In this document: one piece after another, positions 11,165 to 26,409 of the stretch
Layout: each line of letters opens with the position of its first letter
Position numbering within the stretch: the stretch's first letter is position 1
Source of the DNA: Xestospongia muta
Lineage: Eukaryota; Porifera; Demospongiae; Haplosclerida; Petrosiidae
Direction: 5' to 3'
Length of the DNA: 64,000 nt
Assembly (NCBI GenBank): GCA_963693285.1
Contig: OY848917.1
Coordinates: 21,148,245-21,212,244 of the forward strand
The notes under the pieces: model-generated
What the model was told of the DNA's origin: nothing
Databases searched by the model: none
Seen by the model: only the letters and a program-made list of their open reading frames with translations
Made by a program: the position numbers and the translations under genes

Positions 11165-14100
11165 TGCTAAATACTTAGAATTCATACTACATTATATCAC
11201 ATTTTCCTCCTATTATATTGTAAACAACACATTCAGATGACAAGTAATCACACCAACATAAATTTAAAAAACAAAACAATAAAGTAAACAAAATCACAAC
11301 AACACATTCAATATACTTTGAGTTCATACTACATTATATCAAAATTACATCCTATTGTATTGTACAGAACACATTTAGATGACAAGTAATAACAGCAAAC
11401 ATAAATGTGTAAACAAAAAGCAATACTGTATCACACCAACACATTCAGTATGCTCAAAATGCATACTAGGTTATAGCTATAAAATGCTCAAAATATACCT
11501 AAAAAGAAACCTAGCAAGAAGCTTCAACTCCTTTATTATTGATAGATATCAAATGTTATAGCAATCACAGTTAGGGTTACAAAATCCATTGCTGATACAG
11601 AAATTGGCAGTTACAGAATCTATTCACTTTAATCTCATTTCTTGCTCTCATAAGTTGCATATAACAATATAATAAATAAAATTGCAAAAATGGATACACA
11701 TAGATACCACACAATCTAAAACAATCATAGTACAGCCTGACAAGCTTCCCATGCAAGACATTGTAAACAATTAACATTTATACAAAAAATAGGGTAAATA
11801 AAATAACAACATTCAATTTAAAACACTTAGAATTCATACTACATTATATCACACTTACCTCCTATTATATTGTAAACAACACATTCAAATGACAAGTAAT
11901 CACACCAACATAAATTTAAAAAACAAAACAATAAAGTAAACAAAATCACAACAACACATTCAATATACTTTGAATTCATACTACATCATATCAAAATTAC
12001 ATCCTATTATATTGTAAAGAACACATTTAGATGACAAGTAATAACAGCAAACATAAATGTGTAAACAAAAAGCAATACTGTAAACAAAATCACAACAACA
12101 CATTCAGTATGCCCAAAATGCATACTAGGTTATAGCTATAAAATTCTCAAAATACACCTAAAAAGAAACCTAGCAAGAGGCTTCAACTCTTATTATTGAT
12201 AGATATCGAATGTTATAGCAATCACAGTTGAGGTTACAAAATCCATTGCTGATACAGAAATTGACAGTTACAGGATCCATTCATTTTAATCTCATTTCTT
12301 GCTCTCATATGTTGCATTTAACAATATAATAAATAAAATTGCAAAAATGGATACACATAGATACCACACAATCTAAAACAATCATAGTACAGCCTGACAA
12401 GCTTCCCATGCAAGACATTGCAAACAATTAACATTTATAAAAACAATAGGGTAAATAAAATAACATTCAATTTAAAACTTTTAGAATTCATACTACATTA
12501 TATCACACTTACCTCCTATTATATTGTAACAACACATTCAGATGACAAGTAATCACACCAACATAAATTTAAAAAACAAAACAATAAAGTAAACAAAATC
12601 ACAACAACACATTCAATATACTTTGAATTCTTACTACATTATATCAAAATTATATCCTATTATATTGTAAAGAACACATTTAGATGACAAGTAATAACAG
12701 CAAACATAAATGTGTAAACAAAAAGCAATACTGTAAACATAATCACAACAACACATTCAGTATGCTCAAAATGCATACTAGGTTATAGCTATAAAATGCT
12801 CAAAATATACCTAAAAAGAAACCTAGCAAGAAGCTTCAACTCTTATTATTGATATTGAATGTTATAGCAATCACAATTAGGGTTACGAATTCCATTGCTG
12901 ATACAGAAATTGACAGTTACAGGATCCATTCACTTTAATCTCATTTCTTGCTCTCATACATTGCATATAACAATATAATAAATAAAATTGCAAAAATGGA
13001 TAAACATAGGTACCACACAATCTAAAACAATCATAGTACAGCCTGACAAGCTTCCCATGCAAGACATTGGAAACATTTAACGTTTATACAAACAATAGGG
13101 TAAATAAAATAACATTCAATTTAAAACACTTGGAATTCATACTACATTATATCACACTTACCAGCTGTTATATTGTAAACAACACATTCAAATGACAAGT
13201 AATCACACCAACATAAATTTAAAAACAAAACAATAAAGTAAACAAAATCACAACAACACATTCAATATACTTTGAATTCATACTACATTATATCAAAATT
13301 ACATCCTATTATATTGTAAAGAACACATTTAGATGACAAGTAATAACAGCAAACATAAATGTGTATATAAACAGCAATACTGTAAACAAAATCACAACAA
13401 CACATTCAGTATGCTCAAAATGCATACTAGGTTATAGATATAAAATGCTCAAAATATACCTAAAAAGAAACCTAGCAAGAAGCTTCAACTATTATTATTG
13501 ATAGATATTGAATGTTATAGCAATCACAATTAGGGTTACGAAATCCATTGCGTACAGCCTGACAAGCTTCCCACGCAAGACATTGTAAACAATTAACATT
13601 TATAAAAACAATAGGGTAAATAAAATAACATTCAATTTAAAACACTTAGAATTCATACTACATTATATCACACTTACCAGCTATTATATTGTAAACAACA
13701 CATTCAGATGACAAGTAATCACACCAACATAAATTTAAAAAACAAAACAATAAAGTAAACAAAATCACAACAACACATTCAATATACTTTGAATTCATAC
13801 TACATTATATCAAAATTACATCCTATTGTATTGTACAGAACACATTTAGATGACAAGTAATAACAGCAAACATAAATGTGTAAACAAAAAGCAATACTGT
13901 AAACAAAATCATAACAACACATTCAGTACTCTCAAAATGCATACTAGGTTATAGCTATAAAATTCTCAAAATATACCTAAAAAGAAACCTAGCAAGAAGC
14001 TTCAACTCTTATTATTGATAGATATCGAATGTTATAGCAATCACAGCCATTGCTGATACAGAAATTGACAGTTACAGGATCCATTCATTTTAATCTCATT

Positions 14101-14999
14101 TCTTGCTCTCATACGTTGCATATAACAATATAATAAATAAAATTGCAAAAATGGATACACATAGATACCACACAATCTAAAACAATCATAGTACAGCCTG
14201 ACAAGCTTCCCATGCAAGACATTGCAAACAATTAACGTTTATACAAATAATAGGGTAAATAAAATAATAACATTCAATTTAAAACACTTAAAATTCATAC
14301 TACATTATATCACACTTACCCGCTATTATATTGTAAACAACACATTCAGATGACAAGTAATCACACCAACATAAATTTAAAAAACAAAACAATAAAGTAA
14401 ACAAAATCACAACAGCACATTCAATATACTTTGAATTCATACTACATTATATCAAAATTAAATCTTATTATATTGCAAAGAACACATTTAGATGACAAGT
14501 AATAACAGCAAACATAAATGTGTATATAAACAGCAATACTGTAAACAAAATTACAACAACATATTCAGTATGCTCAAAATGCATACTAGGTTATAGCTAT
14601 AAAATGCTCAAAATACACCTAAAAAGAAACCTAGCAAGAAGCTTCAACTCTTATTATTGATATCGAATGTTATAGCAATCACAATTAGGGTTACGAATTC
14701 CATTGCTGATACAGAAATTGGCAGTTACAGGATCCATTCACTTTAATCTCATTTCTTGCTCTCATACATTGCATATAACAATATAATAAATAAAATTGCA
14801 AAAATGGATACACATAGATACCACACAATCTAAAACAATCATAGTACAGCCTGACAAGCTTCCCATGCAAGACATTGGAAACATTTAACGTTTATACAAA
14901 CAATAGGGTAAATAAAATAACATTCAATTTAAAACACTTAGAATTCATACTACATTATATCACACTTACCAGCTATTATATTGTAAACAACACATTCAA

Positions 15000-17900
15000 A
15001 TGACAAGTAATCACACCAACATAAATTTAAAAACAAAACAATAAAGTAAACAAAATCACAACAACACATTCAATATACTTTGAATTCATACTACATTATA
15101 TCAAAATTACATCCTATTATATTGTAAAGAACACATTTAGATGACAAGTAATAACAGCAAACATAAATGTGTATATAAACAGCAATACTGTAAACAAAAT
15201 CACAACAACACATTCAGTATGCTCAAAATGCATACTAGGTTATAGATATAAAAATGCTCAAAATACACCTAAAAAGAAACCTAGCAAGAAGCTTCAACTA
15301 TTATTATTGATAGATATTGAATGTTATAGCAATCACAGTTAGGGTTACGAAATCCATTGCGTACAGCCTGACAAGCTTCCCACGCAAGACATTGTAAACA
15401 ATTAACATTTATAAAAACAATAGGGTAAATAAAATAACATTCAATTTAAAACACTTAGAATTCATACTACATTATATTACACTTTCCTCCTATTATATTG
15501 TAAACAACACATTCAGATGACAAGTAATCACACCAACATAAATTTAAAAAACAAAACAATAAAGTAAACAAAATCACAACAACACATTCAATATACTTTG
15601 AAATCATACTACATTATATCAAAATTACATCCTATTGTATTGTACAGAACACATTTAGATGATAAGTAATAACAGCAAACATAAATGTGTAAACAAAAAG
15701 CAATACTGTAAACAAAATCACAACAACACATTCAGTATGCCCAAAATGCATACTAGGTTATAGCTATAAAATTCTCAAAATATACCTAAAAAGAAACCTA
15801 GCAAGAAGCTTCAACTCTTATTATTGATAGATATCGAATGTTATAGCAATCACAGTTGAGGTTACAAAATCCATTGCTGATACAGAAATTGACAGTTACA
15901 GGATCCATTCATTTTAATCTCATTTCTTGCTCTCATATGTTGCATTTAACAATATAATAAATAAAATTGCAAAAATGGATACACATAGATACCACACAAT
16001 CTAAAACAATCATAGTACAGCCTGACAAGCTTCCCATGCAAGACATTGCAAACAATTAACATTTATAAAAACAATAGGGTAAATAAAATAACATTCAATT
16101 TAAAACTTTTAGAATTCATACTACATTATATCACACTTACCTCCTATTATATTGTAACAACACATTCAGATGACAAGTAATCACACCAACATAAATTTAA
16201 AAAACAAAACAATAAAGTAAACAAAATCACAACAACACATTCAATATACTTTGAATTCTTACTACATTATATCAAAATTATATCCTATTATATTGTAAAG
16301 AACACATTTAGATGACAAGTAATAACAGCAAACATAAATGTGTAAACAAAAAGCAATACTGTAAACATAATCACAACAACACATTCAGTATGCTCAAAAT
16401 GCATACTAGGTTATAGCTATAAAATGCTCAAAATATACCTAAAAAGAAACCTAGCAAGAAGCTTCAACTCTTATTATTGATATTGAATGTTATAGCAATC
16501 ACAATTAGGGTTACGAATTCCATTGCTGATACAGAAATTGACAGTTACAGGATCCATTCACTTTAATCTCATTTCTTGCTCTCATACATTGCATATAACA
16601 ATATAATAAATAAAATTGCAAAAATGGATAAACATAGGTACCACACAATCTAAAACAATCATAGTACAGCCTGACAAGCTTCCCATGCAAGACATTGGAA
16701 ACATTTAACGTTTATACAAACAATAGGGTAAATAAAATAACATTCAATTTAAAACACTTGGAATTCATACTACATTATATCACACTTACCAGCTGTTATA
16801 TTGTAAACAACACATTCAAATGACAAGTAATCACACCAACATAAATTTAAAAACAAAACAATAAAGTAAACAAAATCACAACAACACATTCAATATACTT
16901 TGAATTCATACTACATTATATCAAAATTACATCCTATTATATTGTAAAGAACACATTTAGATGACAAGTAATAACAGCAAACATAAATGTGTATATAAAC
17001 AGCAATACTGTAAACAAAATCACAACAACACATTCAGTATGCTCAAAATGCATACTAGGTTATAGATATAAAAATGCTCAAAATACACCTAAAAAGAAAC
17101 CTAGCAAGAAGCTTCAACTATTATTATTGATAGATATTGAATGTTATAGCAATCACAGTTAGGGTTACGAAATCCATTGCGTACAGCCTGACAAGCTTCC
17201 CACGCAAGACATTGTAAACAATTAACATTTATAAAAACAATAGGGTAAATAAAATAACATTCAATTTAAAACACTTAGAATTCATACTACATTATATTAC
17301 ACTTTCCTCCTATTATATTGTAAACAACACATTCAGATGACAAGTAATCACACCAACATAAATTTAAAAAACAAAACAATAAAGTAAACAAAATCACAAC
17401 AACACATTCAATATACTTTGAAATCATACTACATTATATCAAAATTACATCCTATTGTATTGTACAGAACACATTTAGATGATAAGTAATAACAGCAAAC
17501 ATAAATGTGTAAACAAAAAGCAATACTGTAAACAAAATCACAACAACACATTCAGTATGCCCAAAATGCATACTAGGTTATAGCTATAAAATTCTCAAAA
17601 TATACCTAAAAAGAAACCTAGCAAGAAGCTTCAACTCTTATTATTGATAGATATCGAATGTTATAGCAATCACAGTTGAGGTTACAAAATCCATTGCTGA
17701 TACAGAAATTGACAGTTACAGGATCCATTCATTTTAATCTCATTTCTTGCTCTCATATGTTGCATTTAACAATATAATAAATAAAATTGCAAAAATGGAT
17801 ACACATAGATACCACACAATCTAAAACAATCATAGTACAGCCTGACAAGCTTCCCATGCAAGACATTGCAAACAATTAACATTTATAAAAACAATAGGGT

Positions 17901-18100
17901 AAATAAAATAACATTCAATTTAAAACTTTTAGAATTCATACTACATTATATCACACTTACCTCCTATTATATTGTAACAACACATTCAGATGACAAGTAA
18001 TCACACCAACATAAATTTAAAAAACAAAACAATAAAGTAAACAAAATCACAACAACACATTCAATATACTTTGAATTCTTACTACATTATATCAAAATTA
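15000..18100. repeat. 1,820-bp higher-order repeat within array 1
   Basis: Three monomers, about 650, 650 and 520 bp, form a unit repeated at offset 1820. By eye, 15361-16280 and 17181-18100 match almost base for base, then diverge just after 18100. Such identity implies a recent unequal exchange or duplication. Confidence 0.85.
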
Positions 18101-21100
18101 AATCTTATTATATTGTAAAGAACACATTTAGATGACACGTAATAACAGCAAACATAAATGTGTAAACAAACAGCAATACTGTAAACAAAATTACAACAAC
18201 ACATTCAGTATGCTCAAAATGCATACTAGGTTATAGCTATAAAATGCTCAAAATACACCTAAAAAGAAACCTAGCAAGAAGCTTCAACTCTTATTATTGA
18301 TATCGAATGTTATAGCAATCACAGTTAGGGTTACGAAATCCATCGCTGATACAGAAATTGGCAGTTACAGGATCCATTCATTTTAATCTCATTTCTTGCT
18401 CTCATATGTTGCATTTAACAATATAATAAATAAAATTGCAAAAATGGATACACATAGATACCACACAATCTAAAACAATCATAGTACAGCCTGACAACCT
18501 TCCCATGCAAGACATTGCAAACAATTAACATTTATACAAATAATTAGGTAAATAAAATAACAACATTCAATTTAAAACTTTTAGAATTCATACTACATTA
18601 TATCACACTTACCTCCTATTATATTGTAAACAACACATTCAGATGACAAGTAATCACACCAACATAAATTTAAAAAACAAAACAATAAAGTAAACAAAAT
18701 CACAACAACACATTCAATATACTTTGAATTCATACTACATTATATCAAAATTACATCCTATTGTATTGTACAGAACACATTTAGATGACAAGTAATAACA
18801 GCAAACATAAATGTGTAAACAAAAAGCAATACTAGAAACAAAATCATAACAACACATTCAGTATGCTCAAAATGCATACTAGGTTATAGCTATAAAATGC
18901 TCAAAATACACCTAAAAAGAAACCTAGCAAGAAGCTTCAACTCTTATTATTGATATCGAATGTTATAGCAATCACAGTTAGGATTACGAATTCCATTGCT
19001 GATACAGAAGTTGACAGTTACAGGATCCATTCACTTAATCTCATTTCTTGCTCTCATACATTGCATATAACAATATAATAAATAAAATTGCAAAAATGGA
19101 TACACATAGATACCACACAATCTAAAACAATCATAGTACAGCCTGACAAGCTTCCCATGCAAGCCTTTGCAAACATTTAACGTTTATACAAACAATAGGG
19201 TAAATAAAATAACATTCAACTTAAAACATTTAAAATTCATACTACATTATATCACACTTACCCGCTATTATATTGTAAAAAACACATTCAGATGACAAGT
19301 AATCACACCAACATAATTTTAAAAACAAAACAATAAAGTAAACAAAATCACAACAACACATTCAATATACTTTGAATTCATACTACATTATATCAAAATT
19401 AAATCTTATTATAATGTAAAGAACACATTTAGATGACAAGTAATAACAGCAAACATAAATGTGTAAACAAACAGCAATACTGTAAACAAAATTACAACAA
19501 CATATTCAGTATGCTCAAAATGCATACTAGGTTATAGCTATAAAATGCTCAAAATACACCTAAAAAGAAACCTAGCAAGAAGCTTCAACTCTTATTATTG
19601 ATATCGAATGTTATAGCAATCACAGTTAGGGTTACGAATTCCATTGCTGATACAGAAATTGGCAGTTACAGGATCCATTCACTTTAATCTCATTTCTTGC
19701 TCTCATACATTGCATATAACAATATAATAAATAAAATTGCAAAAATGGATACACATAGATACCACACAATCTAAAACAATCATAGTACAGCCTGACAAGC
19801 TTCCCATGCAAGACATTGGAAACATTTAACGTTTATACAAACAATAGGGTAAATAAAATAACATTCAATTTAAAACACTTAGAATTCATACTACATTATA
19901 TCACACTTACCAGCTATTATATTGTAAACAACACATTCAAATGACAAGTAATCACACCAACATAAATTTAAAAACAAAACAATAAAGTAAACAAAATCAC
20001 AACAACACATTCAATATACTTTGAATTCATACTACATTATATCAAAATTACATCCTATTATATTGTAAAGAACACATTTAGATGACAAGTAATAACAGCA
20101 AACATAAATGTGTATATAAACAGCAATACTGTAAACAAAATCACAACAACACATTCAGTATGCTCAAAATGCATACTAGGTTATAGATATAAAAATGCTC
20201 AAAATACACCTAAAAAGAAACCTAGCAAGAAGCTTCAACTCTTATTATTGATAGATATCGAATGTTATAGCAATCACAGTTGAGGTTACAAAATCCATTG
20301 CTGATACAGAAATTGACAGTTACAGGATCCATTCATTTTAATCTCATTTCTTGCTCTCATATGTTGCATTTAACAATATAATAAATAAAATTGCAAAAAT
20401 GGATACACATAGATACCACACAATCTAAAACAATCATAGTACAGCCTGACAAGCTTCCCATGCAAGACATTGCAAACAATTAACATTTATAAAAACAATA
20501 GGGTAAATAAAATAACATTCAATTTAAAACTTTTAGAATTCATACTACATTATATCACACTTACCTCCTATTATATTGTAACAACACATTCAGATGACAA
20601 GTAATCACACCAACATAAATTTAAAAAACAAAACAATAAAGTAAACAAAATCACAACAACACATTCAATATACTTTGAATTCTTACTACATTATATCAAA
20701 ATTAAATCTTATTATATTGTAAAGAACACATTTAGATGACACGTAATAACAGCAAACATAAATGTGTAAACAAACAGCAATACTGTAAACAAAATTACAA
20801 CAACACATTCAGTATGCTCAAAATGCATACTAGGTTATAGCTATAAAATGCTCAAAATACACCTAAAAAGAAACCTAGCAAGAAGCTTCAACTCTTATTA
20901 TTGATAGATATCGAATGTTATAGCAATCACAGTTAGGGTTACGAAATCCATCGCTGATACAGAAATTGGCAGTTACAGGATCCATTCATTTTAATCTCAT
21001 TTCTTGCTCTCATATGTTGCATTTAACAATATAATAAATAAAATTGCAAAAATGGATACACATAGATACCACACAATCTAAAACAATCATAGTACAGCCT

Positions 21101-21553
21101 GACAACCTTCCCATGCAAGACATTGCAAACAATTAACATTTATACAAATAATTAGGTAAATAAAATAACAACATTCAATTTAAAACTTTTAGAATTCATA
21201 CTACATTATATCACACTTACCTCCTATTATATTGTAAACAACACATTCAGATGACAAGTAATCACACCAACATAAATTTAAAAAACAAAACAATAAAGTA
21301 AACAAAATCACAACAACACATTCAATATACTTTGAATTCATACTACATTATATCAAAATTACATCCTATTATATTGTAAAGAACACATGTAGATGACAAG
21401 TAATAACAGCAAACATAAAGTGTATATAAACAACAATACTGTAAACAAAATCACAACAACACATTCAGTATGCTCAAAATGCATACTAGGTTATAGATAT
21501 AAAATGCTCAAAATATACCTAAAACGAAACCTAGCAAGAAGCTTCAACTCTTA

Positions 21554-21991
21554 TTATTGATATCGAATATTATAGCAATCACAGTTAGGGTTACAAAACC
21601 ATTGCTGATACAGAAATTGGCAGTTACAGGATTCATTCACTTTAATCTCATTTCTCGCTCTCATAAATTGCATATAACAATATAATAAATAAAATTGCAA
21701 AAATGGATACACATAGATACCACACAATCTAAAACAATCATAGTACAGCCTGACAACCTTCCCATGCAAGACATTGCAAACAATTAACATTAATACAAAC
21801 AATAGGGTAAATAAAATAACAACTTTTAATTTAAAACACGTAGGATTCATGCTACATTTATCACACTTACCACCTATTATATTGTAAACAACACATTCAA
21901 ATGACAAGTAATCACACCAACATAAATTTAAAAAACAAAACAATAAAGTAAACAAAATCACAACAAAACATTCAATATACTTTGAATTCAT
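21554..21991 (-). other. 145-codon open frame within a family A monomer
   Basis: Begins MNSKYIECFVVILFTLLFCF and is rich in Cys, Tyr, Leu and Phe with several hydrophobic stretches. Near-identical frames occur at 23512-23949 and 24304-24741. It spans two satellite subunits and so contains the same LFTLLF segment twice. It is most likely a chance frame kept open by recent array duplication, because other monomers carry stops. No function is claimed. Confidence 0.2.
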
Positions 21992-24900
21992 ACTACATTA
22001 TATCGCACTTACCTCCTATTATATTGTAAACAACACATTCAGATGACAAGTAATCACACCAACATAAATTTAAAAAACAAAACAATAAAGTAAACAAAAT
22101 CACAACAACACATTCAATATACTTTGAATTCATACTACATTATATCAAAATTACATCCTATTGTATTGTACAGAACACATTTAGATGACAAGTAATAACA
22201 GCAAACATAAATGTGTAAACAAAAAGCAATACTAGAAACAAAATCATAACAACACATTCAGTATGCTCAAAATGCATACTAGGTTATAGCTATAAAATGC
22301 TCAAAATACACCTAAAAAGAAACCTAGCAAGAAGCTTCAACTCTTATTATTGATATCGAATGTTATAGCAATCACAGTTAGGATTACGAATTCCATTGCT
22401 GATACAGAAATTGGCAGTTACAGGATCCATTCACTTTAATCTCATTTCTTGTTCTCATACATTGCATATAACAATATAATAAATAAAATTGCAAAAATGG
22501 ATACACATAGATACCACATAATCTAAAACAATCATAGTACAGCCTGACAACCTTCCCATGCAAGACATTGGAAACATTTAACGTTTATACAAACAATAGG
22601 GTAAATAAAATAACATTCAACTTAAAACATTTAAAATTCATACTACATTATATCACACTTACCCGCTATTATATTGTAAAAAACACATTCAGATGACAAG
22701 TAATCACACCAACATAATTTTAAAAACAAAACAATAAAGTAAACAAAATCACAACAACACATTCAATATACTTTGAATTCTTACTACATTATATCAAAAT
22801 TACATCCTATTATATTGTAAAGAACACATTTAGATGACAAGTAATAACAGCAAACATAAATGTGTATATAAACAACAATACTGTAAACAAAATCATAACA
22901 ACACATTCAGTATGCTCAAAATGCATACTAGGTTATAGATATAAAATGCTCAAAATATACCTAAAAAGAAACCTAGCAAGAAGCTTCAACTCTTATTATT
23001 GATAGATATTGAATGTCATACCAATCACAGTTAGGGTTACGAAATCCATTGCGTACAGCCTGACAAGCTTCCCATGCAAGTCATTGTAAACAATTAACAT
23101 TTATACAAACAATAGGGTAAATAAAATAACATTCAATTTAAAACACTTAGAATTCATACTACATTATATCGCACTTACCTGTATTATATTGTAAACAACA
23201 CATTCAGATGACAAGTAATCACACCAACATAAATTTAAAAAACAAAACAATAAAGTAAACAAAATCACAACAACACATTCAATATATTTTGAATTCATAC
23301 TACATTATATCAAAATTACATCCTATTATATTGTAAAGAACACATTTAGATGACAAGTAATAACAGCAAACATAAATGTGTAAACAAAAAGCAATACTGT
23401 AAACAAAATCACAACAACACATTCAGTACGCTCAAAATGCATACTAGGTTATAGCTATAAAATGCTCAAAATATACCTAAAAAGAAACCTAGCAAGAAGC
23501 TTCAACTCTTATTATTGATATCGAATGTTATAGCAATCACAGTTAGGGTTACAAAACCATTGCTGATACAGAAATTGGCAGTTACAGGATTCATTCACTT
23601 TAATCTCATTTCTCGCTCTCATAAATTGCATATAACAATATAATAAATAAAATTGCAAAAATGGATACACATAGATACCACACAATCTAAAACAATCATA
23701 GTACAGCCTGACAACCTTCCCATGCAAGACATTGCAAACAATTAACATTAATACAAACAATAGGGTAAATAAAATAACAACTTTTAATTTAAAACACGTA
23801 GGATTCATGCTACATTTATCACACTTACCACCTATTATATTGTAAACAACACATTCAAATGACAAGTAATCACACCAACATAAATTTAAAAAACAAAACA
23901 ATAAAGTAAACAAAATCTCAACAAAACATTCAATATACTTTGAATTCATACTACATTATATCGCACTTACCTGTATTATATTGTAAACAACACATTCAAA
24001 TGACAAGTAATCACACCAACATAAATTTAAAAAACAAAACAATAAAGTAAACAAAATCACAACAACACATTCAATATACTTTGAATTCATACTACATTAT
24101 ATCAAAATTACATCCTATTATATTGTAAAGAACACATTTAGGTGACAAGTAATAACAGCAAACATAAATGTGTAAACAAAAAGCAATACTGTAAACAAAA
24201 TCACAACAACACATTCAGTACGCTCAAAATGCATACTAGGTTATAGCTATAAAATGCTCAAAATATACCTAAAAAGAAACCTAGCAAGAAGCTTCAACTC
24301 TTATTATTGATATCGAATGTTATAGCAATCACAGTTAGGGTTACAAAACCATTGCTGATACAGAAATTGGTAGATACAGGATTCATTCACTTTAATCTCA
24401 TTTCTCGCTCTCATAAGTTGCATATAACAATATAATAAATAAAATTGCAAAAATGGATACACATAGATACCACACAATCTAAAACAATCATAGTACAGCC
24501 TGGCAACCTTCCCATGCAAGACATTGCAAACAATTAACATTAATACAAACAATAGGGTAAATAAAATAACAATATTCAATTTAAAACACGTAGGATTCAT
24601 ACTACATTTATCACACTTACCAGCTATTATATTGTAAACAACACATTCAAATGACAAGTAATCACACCAACATAAATTTAAAAAACAAAACAATAAAGTA
24701 AACAAAATCACAACAACACATTCAATATACTTTGAATTCATACTACATTATATGAAAATTACATCCTATTATATTGTAAAGAGCACATTTAGATGACAAG
24801 TAATAACAGCAAACATAAATTCATAAACAAAAAGCAATACTGTAAAGAAAATTACAACAATACATTCAGTATGCTCAAAATGCATACTAGGTTATAGCTA

Positions 24901-26051
24901 TAAAATGCTCAAAATATACCTAAAAAGAAACCTAGCAAGAAGCTTCAACTCTTATTATTGATAGATATCGAATGTCATACCAATCACAGTTAGGGTTACG
25001 AAATCCATTGCGTACAGTCTGACAAGCTTCCCATGCAAGACATTGTAAACAATTAACATTTATACAAACAATAGGGTAAATAAAATAACATTCAATTTAA
25101 AACACTTAGAATTCATACTACATTATATCGCACTTACCTGTATTATATTGCAAACAACACATTCAGATGACAAGTAATCACACCAACATAAATTTAAAAA
25201 ACAAAACAATAAAGTAAACAAAATCACAACAACACATTCAATATACTTTGAATTCATACTACATTATATCAAAATTACATCCTATTATATTGTAAAGAAC
25301 ACATTTAGATGACAAGTAATAACAGCAAACATAAATTTGTTAATAAACAGCAATACTGTAAACAAAATCACAACAACACATTCAGTATGCTCAAAATGCA
25401 TACTAGGTTATAGCTAAAAAATTCTCAAAATATACCTAAAAAGAAACCTAGCAAGAAGCTTCAACTCTTATTATTGATAAATATTGATTGTTATAGCAAT
25501 CACAGTTAGGGTTACGAAATCCATTGCGTACAGCCTGACAAGCTTCCCATGCAAGACATTGTAAACAATTAACGTTTATATAAACAATAGGGTAAATAAA
25601 ATAACATTCAATTTAAAACACTTACAATTTATACTACATTATATCACACTTACCACCTATTATATTGTAAACAACATTCAGATGACAAGTAATCACACCA
25701 ACATAAATTTAAAAAACAAAACAATAAAGTAAACAAAATAACAACAACACATTCAATATACTTTGAATTCATACTACATTATATCAAAATTACATCCTAT
25801 TATATTGTAAAGGACACACTTAGATCTATTCACTTTAATCTCATTTCTTGCTCTCATAAGTTGCATATGACAATATAATAAATAAAATTGCAAAAATGGA
25901 TACACATAGATACTGCACAATTTAAAACAATCATAGTACAGCCTGACAAGCTTTCCATGCAAGACATTGCAAACCATTACAACAACACATTCAATATATT
26001 TAAAATTCATCTTAATTCTCTTACATCCTCATTAATATAATCTTAACTAAT

Positions 26052-26071
26052 TAAGCCATAAAAATGGCTTA
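26052..26071. repeat. Hairpin-forming inverted repeat in the module intron
   Basis: TAAGCCAT, AAAA loop, ATGGCTTA: a perfect 8-bp stem. Copies lie at 34920-34939 (loop ACAA), 45692-45711 and 58714-58733. Confidence 0.7.
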
Positions 26072-26409
26072 CTACTTCAAGCTCTGTAAAAACTACTACT
26101 TTCATTCTTAAACCACTTGAAATAAAACTTCTAAAACCATATACCTTATGTAAAAACATAAATGTCTGTATAAAATAATCTTTAAACTCTGCTAGTTTTG
26201 TAATTATTTTGGCACAAACAGAACAATAACAAGAAAGAAGAAAAACATTGTGCTGTTCTTATACTGGTGCTACCACCTGCTTTATATACTTCTTAGAGTT
26301 AGGTAAAGTAGTCTTATATCGTTACCATATCTATGCTATGTCTTCTCTAATAGTTACTATCCATTCACATAACTTAAACAATACAGTTCATTCTCATCAT
26401 CTCAATTAC

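Larger units (their letters stand above)
11165..25985. repeat. Satellite array 1, family A, about 23 monomers of about 650 bp
   Basis: The phrase GAATTCATACTACATTATAT followed by CACACTTACC recurs about every 650 bp (for example 11178, 11830, then near 12485 and 13133), with shorter monomers of about 520 bp. Each monomer has two related subunits of about 140 bp and a longer third part holding CAGTTAGGGTTA, a BamHI-like GGATCC stretch and AAAATGGATACACATAGAT. Several monomers form near-identical higher-order blocks; 14940-16280 matches 16760-18100 at an offset of exactly 1820. The array lies in the intron between exons 13 and 14. The last 180 bp are a scrambled edge monomer. Confidence 0.95.

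Noticed and set aside
11577..11777. Open frames in other satellite monomers (also 25774-26010, 46781-47020, 51930-52196, 52458-52706, 55055-55270, 55684-55893, 58056-58241)
   Set aside because: These are fragments of the same satellite-derived frame, broken at different places in each monomer; no domain and no sign of coding constraint.
11165..25985. Could the satellite be centromeric, with a CENP-B box?
   Set aside because: I found no TTCG....A..CGGG-type box, and the array lies inside a gene's introns. Location alone cannot exclude it, but nothing supports it.
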